Position numbers and translations under genes: made by a program | Notes under the pieces: generated by a model | What the model was told of the DNA's origin: nothing | Database searches by the model: none | Seen by the model: the letters and a program-made list of their open reading frames with translations, nothing else | Shown: positions 6,743-10,395 of the stretch, piece after piece | Numbering within the stretch: the stretch's first letter is position 1 | How the letters are laid out: every line of letters begins with the position of its first letter | From: JAYELX01 sp964544065 | Lineage (GTDB): Bacteria > Chloroflexota > Anaerolineae > Anaerolineales > UBA11858 | DNA length: 10,395 bases | Reading direction: 5' to 3' | Assembly: GCA_964544065.1 (NCBI GenBank) | Contig: CAZJBA010000107.1 | Span: 1-10,395 of the forward strand

Positions 6743-6854
6743 GATATCTTCTCAACAAAGCGAGGACGAACGCCGTTCCTGTGGCCAAAACGAGCGGATG
6801 ACAGCTCCCGATGAAGGAACGGCATTCGTTTTCCCCAAAATATTGAGATGATAC
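6743..6854. mobile_element. MITE-like inverted-repeat element, about 112 bp
   Basis: The two ends are imperfect inverted repeats of about 38 bp: GATATCTTCTCAACAAAG from 6743, and the reverse of TATTGAGATGATAC ending at 6854. The inner arms 6767-6780 (CGAACGCCGTTCCT) and 6815-6828 (AGGAACGGCATTCG) match at 13 of 14 positions. About 34 bp of non-palindromic sequence lies between them, and no coding capacity is present. The short AT-rich outer ends match other repeats in this window. A small non-autonomous element or REP-type repeat is the best reading; no target-site duplication is certain. Confidence 0.6.
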
Positions 6855-6923
6855 AATTTGTGACCAAAACAGTTTAGCACGTGCGGCTTACACGATCAAG
6901 CCAAATCCTTGTTTGTTTTTTTC

Positions 6924-6952
6924 TTGACACAGTCTCTTCTCTATGCTAGAGT
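6924..6952 (+). promoter_or_regulatory. Strong sigma-70-type promoter of the Roadblock-V4R-REC cassette
   Basis: A perfect TTGACA (6924-6929), a 17-bp spacer, and TAGAGT (6947-6952) preceded by TG form an extended -10 (TGCTAGAGT). The predicted transcript start is near 6959, leaving a 5' leader of about 155 nt before the TTG start at 7114. Confidence 0.75.
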
Positions 6953-6974
6953 AAAGCAATGATTTGAGTTACAC

Positions 6975-6986
6975 TATAGTACTATA
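6975..6986. promoter_or_regulatory. 12-bp palindrome in the cassette leader (possible operator)
   Basis: TATAGTACTATA is a perfect 12-bp palindrome about 16 bp after the predicted transcription start, a common place for a repressor site. It also contains -10-like hexamers (TATAGT, and TATAAT at 6983-6988), so a second promoter is an alternative, although no good -35 element stands at the right distance. Confidence 0.35.
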
Positions 6987-7040
6987 ATTTGCTGCTGGCC
7001 TGGAGTGTCATTCTGGGTTACTGACGCTTTCCTGACAATC

Positions 7041-7057
7041 CCCGTCCCGAGGACGGG
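7041..7057 (+). other. GC-rich leader hairpin
   Basis: CCCGTCC at 7041-7047 pairs perfectly with GGACGGG at 7051-7057 across a CGA loop, in the untranslated leader of the Roadblock gene. Only TTT follows, so termination is doubtful. It could protect the transcript or affect translation. Confidence 0.4.
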
Positions 7058-7113
7058 TTTGAGATCGGTTTTGGACACCATTGCGCTGTAATAGTAGATA
7101 GAGGAGTGAAACT

Positions 7114-7485
7114 TTGACGAAATCACGATCACAACTCATGGTAGATAGCCTTCGTGACCTTCAGGCTTCTTCCCCTGACATTGAAGCGTCTGCTGTTGTA
7201 AGTGTAGATGGACTGACAATAGCATCCGCTTTGCCGCAGGGAGTGGAAGAGGATCGTGTCTCGGCAATGACGGCAGCGATGCTTTCGTTGGGTGAGCGGA
7301 TTGCAACTGAGTTGGGCCGAGGTGTTTTAGATCAGGTTTATATCAAGGGCGAGAATGGTTATGTTATCCTGATGTCCATTGGCGAGGAAGCCGTGCTGAC
7401 AACCTTAGCTCGTGAAGAAGCGAAACTAGGTCTAATTTTTCTAGATATGCGGCGGGCTACTGAAGATCTCGCTAATCTCATTTAG
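7114..7485 (+). CDS. Roadblock/LC7 domain protein (MglB-like)
   Basis: A 123-residue single-domain Roadblock/LC7 protein. Such proteins form dimers and often regulate small Ras-like GTPases (MglB acting on MglA is the bacterial example) or serve as scaffolds. The sequence shows helix 1 (SQLMVDSLRDLQASSPDIEASAVVSVDG), the strand LTIASALP, the long central helix (EEDRVSAMTAAMLSLGERIATEL), the strand pair QVYIKGENGYVILMSIGEEAVLTTLA, and a C-terminal helix ending in ATEDLANLI. The start is TTG 7114, decided by GAGGAG at 7101-7106 with 7-nt spacing; no nearer ATG or GTG in frame keeps the first helix. It is the first gene of a three-gene unit with the V4R gene 9 bp downstream. No GTPase gene lies in the window, so its partner is either encoded elsewhere or is the V4R/REC protein itself. 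Confidence 0.92.
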   Translation: MTKSRSQLMVDSLRDLQASSPDIEASAVVSVDGLTIASALPQGVEEDRVSAMTAAMLSLGERIATELGRGVLDQVYIKGENGYVILMSIGEEAVLTTLAREEAKLGLIFLDMRRATEDLANLI

Positions 7486-7494
7486 GATTCGGTT

Positions 7495-8130
7495 ATGGAA
7501 GCGATCGATAAAAGCGATTATTATTACCCAAACAAATTTGCTCTGATTATGCTTGAGGCCTTAGAAGATGTGATGGGAAGAAATGGCCTCAATGCTATTT
7601 TAAATCTTGCCAGTTTAGGCAAACTGATCGACAATTTCCCGGCCGATAATCTCAACAAAGAATTTGATTTTGCGGATGTTTCCGCAGTCAATTTGGCGTT
7701 GGAGGAAATGTATGGGCCAAGAGGAGGACGCGGGTTAGCGCTAAGAGCTGGGCGTGCTACGTTTGACGATGCCTTGAAAAATTTTGGCGCTTTGGCGGGC
7801 GCCAGCGATCTGGCATTTAAAGTCTTACCCTTGGAATCAAAATTGCGAATCGGCATTCCGGCCATGGCGAAGATTTTCAGCCAAATGAGCGATCAGATCA
7901 GCACTGTCGATGAGAAAGAAGAAACATTTGTCTATACAATCCATCGCTGTCCGGTTTGTTGGGGGCGTAGCGGGGAAGATAAACCGGTTTGTTTTGTGGC
8001 AACTGGTTTGTTGCAAGCAGGCGTAAAATGGGTTTCTGGCGGGAGGACATTTCGCGTCAACGAATCAAAATGCGTAGCCATGGATGATGACGTCTGTGAA
8101 TTTATTATTCAAAAAAAACCAATTGATTGA
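7495..8130 (+). CDS. V4R-domain protein (predicted small-molecule sensor)
   Basis: A 211-residue soluble protein of the V4R (4-vinyl reductase) type, related to BchJ and to the ligand-binding regions of XylR/DmpR-like regulators. The N-terminal part (residues 1-35, YYYPNKFALIMLEALEDVMGRNGLNAIL) and the helical middle with RGLALRAGRATFDDALKNFGAL resemble the family's N-terminal helical section. The V4R core covers about residues 140-208. Cysteines lie at 152, 155, 166, 193 and 201 (HRCPVCWG, KPVC, ESKC, DDVCEF), a pattern able to hold a metal ion, as proposed for some V4R proteins. Members bind hydrophobic small molecules; the ligand here is unknown. ATG 7495 has AGGA 7 nt upstream, overlapping the stop of the Roadblock gene. 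The stop overlaps the start of the response regulator (TTGA), which implies translational coupling. It probably supplies the sensory input of the cassette. Confidence 0.85.
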   Translation: MEAIDKSDYYYPNKFALIMLEALEDVMGRNGLNAILNLASLGKLIDNFPADNLNKEFDFADVSAVNLALEEMYGPRGGRGLALRAGRATFDDALKNFGALAGASDLAFKVLPLESKLRIGIPAMAKIFSQMSDQISTVDEKEETFVYTIHRCPVCWGRSGEDKPVCFVATGLLQAGVKWVSGGRTFRVNESKCVAMDDDVCEFIIQKKPID

Positions 8131-8987
8131 GCAAACCTGTGGTTGAAGAAAAGAATAAAATCCTAATTGTTGAAGATGATCTGGACGTGGCGGAAATGCT
8201 GGAAGCATATTTCCGTGTGCAAGGCTATCAAGTCTCTACTGCCAATTGGGGAGAAGATGCGATCGAAGTCTGTAGGAACGAACATCCTGATCTTGTTATT
8301 TTGGATATTCGCTTACCAGACTTTGATGGCTATGAAGTTGCCCGACGGTTGCGTGATCACCGCCGAACAGAGAATATTCCCATTATCTTCTTGACAGAAA
8401 AACGTAATCGGGCTGATCGTCTGCAAGGATTGGAATTGGGCGCGGATGATTACATCACCAAGCCTTTTGATATTCAAGAGCTTCGTTTGCGCGTTCGTAA
8501 TTCCCTTCAGCGCTCCTCTCAGGGCGCCATCAATAATCCCATCACAGATTTTGCTGAAGGCGTATTGGTCGACGAGCGTCTTGAAGAATGCATAGAACAT
8601 AATGATTGGGCCCTGTTGGTCATTTCATTGGAAAACCTGAACGTTTTTCGCGATGCTTATGGTTTTGTCGCCTCTGACGATGTTTTGCGGGCAGTTAGTT
8701 TGATGATCCATAATGCGGTTCGCAAGATTGGCAGTCCGAATGATTTCGTCGGTCACCTTACGACGACGAATTTCGTCGTCGTTACGGGTTCAGATGTGCT
8801 GGTTGATCTAGGGGAGCGGATCCGGGCTCGTATTGAACAGTCCCTTGATTATTTTTATCCCATCAAAGATCGTGACAAAGAAGCGGAACTCAGCAAGAGG
8901 CTTTCCCTCAGCATGAAAGGTATCCTGCCGAAGCACGGCCCTTTCACGGATTTGCAAGATCTGAAAAACCGGTTGATGCCTCGCTGA
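8127..8987 (+). CDS. Response regulator with degenerate GGDEF-like output domain
   Basis: A 286-residue protein. Residues 10-125 form a receiver domain with the acidic pair Asp17-Asp18, phosphoacceptor Asp60 (LVILDIRLPDFDG), Thr90 and Lys112 (ITKPF), all in the expected places. After a linker, residues 140-285 resemble a GGDEF domain: the helix FRDAYGFVASDDVLRAVSLMI matches the family's segment before the signature, and GHL-TTTNF-VVVTG stands where GRL-GGDEF-VVL is normal. The catalytic and metal-binding residues are therefore lost, so it is unlikely to make cyclic di-GMP; a binding or scaffold role is inferred. The start is TTG 8127, overlapping the V4R stop by two bases. No Shine-Dalgarno sequence is present, and translation is probably coupled. 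No histidine kinase is in the window, so the phosphodonor is unknown. Confidence 0.88.
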   Translation: MSKPVVEEKNKILIVEDDLDVAEMLEAYFRVQGYQVSTANWGEDAIEVCRNEHPDLVILDIRLPDFDGYEVARRLRDHRRTENIPIIFLTEKRNRADRLQGLELGADDYITKPFDIQELRLRVRNSLQRSSQGAINNPITDFAEGVLVDERLEECIEHNDWALLVISLENLNVFRDAYGFVASDDVLRAVSLMIHNAVRKIGSPNDFVGHLTTTNFVVVTGSDVLVDLGERIRARIEQSLDYFYPIKDRDKEAELSKRLSLSMKGILPKHGPFTDLQDLKNRLMPR

Positions 8988-9087
8988 TTAGCCTCTGACC
9001 CCTTGGAAATCCATTCTGGCCTGGATCGAGGAAGCTCTATGTCGCATCGCCTATACTTTGATCCGAAAATATTTGGCTTGGAGCAGT

Positions 9088-9114
9088 TGGGATGGCAACA
9101 ATCTCGCCATCCCA
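9088..9114 (+). other. Hairpin upstream of the glycosyltransferase
   Basis: TGGGATGGC (9088-9096) and GCCATCCCA (9106-9114) are perfect reverse complements with a 9-nt loop, ending 17 nt before the glycosyltransferase start. No T-tract follows. The place suggests an effect on translation of that gene, or a 3'-end structure of the cassette transcript. Confidence 0.45.
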
Positions 9115-9131
9115 GAATAGGTTAAAAGATA

Positions 9132-9860
9132 TTGTCAGTAACGATTGTCATTCCCACCTATAATGAAGCGGAAAATCTCCCCAAACTGATTTCAGCGTTA
9201 TTGGATTTGTCGATTCCTGATTTGAGCTTCATCGTTGTGGATGATGACAGTCCGGATGGTACCGGCGACATAGCTGATTCCTTGGCCGATCTCCATCCCG
9301 GTCGCGTCTCTGTGATCCACCGCGAGGGGAAGTTAGGCCTGGGGACAGCCTACATCCAGGGTTTTCAAACAGCCATCCGTGCTGGCGCTGATTACATCGG
9401 GCAAATGGACGCTGATTTTTCCCATTCACCCGCAAAAATCGTTGAGATGCTGGCGACCTTGGAACATTGTGACGTTGTTTTAGGCTCACGTTATGTCAAA
9501 GGTGGAAGCCTCGACGAACAATGGCCCTTATGGCGCAAGGCTTTATCGATGTTCGGGAATGTATACGCTCGGGCTATTTTGATGTTGCCGATTAAAGATG
9601 TCACGGGTGGGTTCCGTTTATGGAAACGGGCCACCCTCATGGGTATGCCTCTGGAGAGAGTGCGCTCCAACGGCTACGCTTTTCAGATTGAAATGACTTA
9701 TATTGCCCATCGGTTGGGATATGAGTTTCGAGAAATACCGATCTATTTTGCGGAGCGCGGCGTTGGCGAATCAAAAATGTCTTTCCAAATACAATTTGAA
9801 GCAGTCTTGCGGGTTTGGCAGCTTCTTTGGGAATATCGCTATTTGAAACCGGCCCAGTAA
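9132..9860 (+). CDS. DPM1-type polyprenol monophosphate mannosyltransferase (GT2)
   Basis: A 242-residue GT-A fold glycosyltransferase that would move a sugar, most often mannose from GDP-mannose, onto a polyprenyl phosphate at the cytosolic membrane face. The N-terminus SVTIVIPTYNEAENLPKLI is typical of family GT2. DDDSPDGT (37-44) and the metal-binding Asp-Ala-Asp at 93-95 (GQMDADFSH) follow, then VVLGSRYVKGGS, VTGGFRLWKR, SNGYAFQIEM and FAERGVGESKMS. All are characteristic of DPM1-like enzymes. No C-terminal membrane helices are present, so it is the short, soluble/peripheral form. TTG 9132 is taken as start because it gives the canonical N-terminus; a weak AGG lies 10 nt upstream. It is 144 bp after the response regulator and may be on the same transcript. 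Glucose rather than mannose cannot be excluded. Confidence 0.92.
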   Translation: MSVTIVIPTYNEAENLPKLISALLDLSIPDLSFIVVDDDSPDGTGDIADSLADLHPGRVSVIHREGKLGLGTAYIQGFQTAIRAGADYIGQMDADFSHSPAKIVEMLATLEHCDVVLGSRYVKGGSLDEQWPLWRKALSMFGNVYARAILMLPIKDVTGGFRLWKRATLMGMPLERVRSNGYAFQIEMTYIAHRLGYEFREIPIYFAERGVGESKMSFQIQFEAVLRVWQLLWEYRYLKPAQ

Positions 9861-9880
9861 CCGGAGCGTATCAGTAAACT

Positions 9881-10206
9881 GTACCTTCTCAACAAATTAG
9901 AGAGAAGTTGAACTTTTTCAGAAGCGTTCAAGCATGTCACTCTGAGGGAGCGTTTTCTGCGACCGAAGAGTCTCCTAAACATCAAAGAGGGAGATACTTC
10001 GCCGCTGACGCTTTTCCAACGGCGAAGTATGACACCCCCATGAACGCTTGCCTTTTTCAAAGTATTCCCCATTCCACGTGGGTTGAGGTCTGATCTGAAC
10101 GCATCTAATGCGCTACTTTGACGGAAACGTTCAGCTTTTTGCTCTGCACGTATCGGCTCCCCCAATAGTTTGAGATGACGGACGGTATCTTCTCAATATG
10201 TTGGGG
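9881..10206. repeat. Compound repeat element with inverted ends
   Basis: This gene-free stretch is bounded by GTACCTTCTCAACAAA at 9881 and GTATCTTCTCAATATG at 10185-10200. A facing copy (CCCCAATAGTTTGAGATGAC, 10160-10179) lies just before the latter, making a head-to-head pair. Inside are AAGCGTTCA/TGAACGCTT (9922-9930, 10041-10049), a perfect 11-bp hairpin ATACTTCGCCG/CGGCGAAGTAT (9994-10004, 10020-10030), and CTGAACG/CGTTCAG (10095-10101, 10128-10134). TGTCACTCTGAGGGAGCG with the following CGAAGAGTCT resembles a widespread REP-like intergenic motif (from memory). No coding potential is apparent. Confidence 0.55.
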
Positions 10207-10370
10207 AAACGGTTGCGGAGCCGGGGTTTCTACACTGCTTCGCCCGCCGATGGCGTCCCTGCGGGAAAAACGCTTCGCAGCACTCGACCGACGTTCGCTC
10301 TAAAGCGTCTACTAATTTATCTGCAAATTTGAACCATCCCGAGATGACACAGTAAAATGACAAAAATGTG
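10207..10370. other. Non-coding stretch, repeat-like, no gene seen
   Basis: No convincing reading frame, RNA gene or promoter was found. CCCGAGATGACAC near 10338 resembles the TGAGATGAC ends of the neighbouring repeats, so this may be more decayed repeat DNA. Confidence 0.4.
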
Positions 10371-10395
10371 AAGCGCTCAAATTGACGCTTTTTTT
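10371..10395 (+). terminator. Possible weak terminator at the window edge
   Basis: AAGCG (10371-10375) pairs with CGCTT (10386-10390) around a 10-nt loop and is followed by a run of T to the end of the window. The stem is short, so this is tentative. Confidence 0.3.

Noticed and set aside
9908..10093. A 61-codon plus-strand open frame in the terminal repeat block
   Set aside because: It runs through hairpin-forming repeat sequence, has no ribosome binding site and no recognisable product.
9861..10395. Possible tRNA or CRISPR array in the repeat-rich end
   Set aside because: No cloverleaf with an acceptor stem and TTC loop could be built. The repeats are inverted and unevenly spaced, not direct repeats with uniform spacers.

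Overview
The window looks like chromosomal DNA of a bacterium from the Chloroflexota, most likely an Anaerolineae-type lineage. This is inferred from gene content: a signal-anchored S41 protease, a secreted Pro/Thr-linked SH3b protein, a polyprenol/phytol-kinase-like enzyme, a Roadblock/LC7 plus V4R signalling cassette, and dispersed intergenic repeats of a kind I associate with that group. It is not proven. No rRNA, tRNA, CRISPR array or transposase gene was found.

Left part (1-533, minus strand): a decayed C-terminal piece of a cytochrome b/b6-f type protein. It still has the PEWY quinol-site motif but is broken into three reading frames, and its downstream end runs into a perfect 20-bp-arm inverted repeat. 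Housekeeping block (584-3784, plus strand): an S41 C-terminal processing protease, smpB with its own consensus-like promoter and almost no 5' leader, an unrecognised 262-residue protein, and a membrane phytol/dolichol-kinase family enzyme. Positions 3785-4019 hold nested inverted repeats and degenerate dispersed repeat motifs. Then comes hutH (4020-5576), a full-length histidine ammonia-lyase with Ser-Ser-Gly instead of the usual Ala-Ser-Gly at the cofactor-forming site.

Middle (5588-6709, minus strand): a membrane-anchored SH3b surface protein and a NUDIX hydrolase, convergent with hutH. A MITE-like inverted-repeat element (about 6743-6854) follows.

Right part (6924-9860, plus strand): a strong TTGACA-N17-TGCTAGAGT promoter drives a tight three-gene cassette of Roadblock/LC7 protein, V4R-domain protein and a response regulator with a degenerate GGDEF-like output domain. 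After a gap with a hairpin comes a DPM1-type polyprenol-phosphate mannosyltransferase. Three of these four genes start with TTG. The window ends in about 535 bp of non-coding, repeat-rich DNA (9861-10395), including a compound inverted element that shares its terminal motif with the repeats at 3894 and 6743-6854.

Functionally, the kinase-family protein and the DPM1-type glycosyltransferase could both serve polyprenyl-phosphate-linked glycan assembly, although they are about 5 kb apart. The Roadblock-V4R-REC/dGGDEF cassette is the best candidate for an undescribed system: it looks like a complete small signalling unit, with a ligand-binding domain, a small-GTPase-regulator-like domain and a phosphoacceptor linked to an inactive cyclase-like output.
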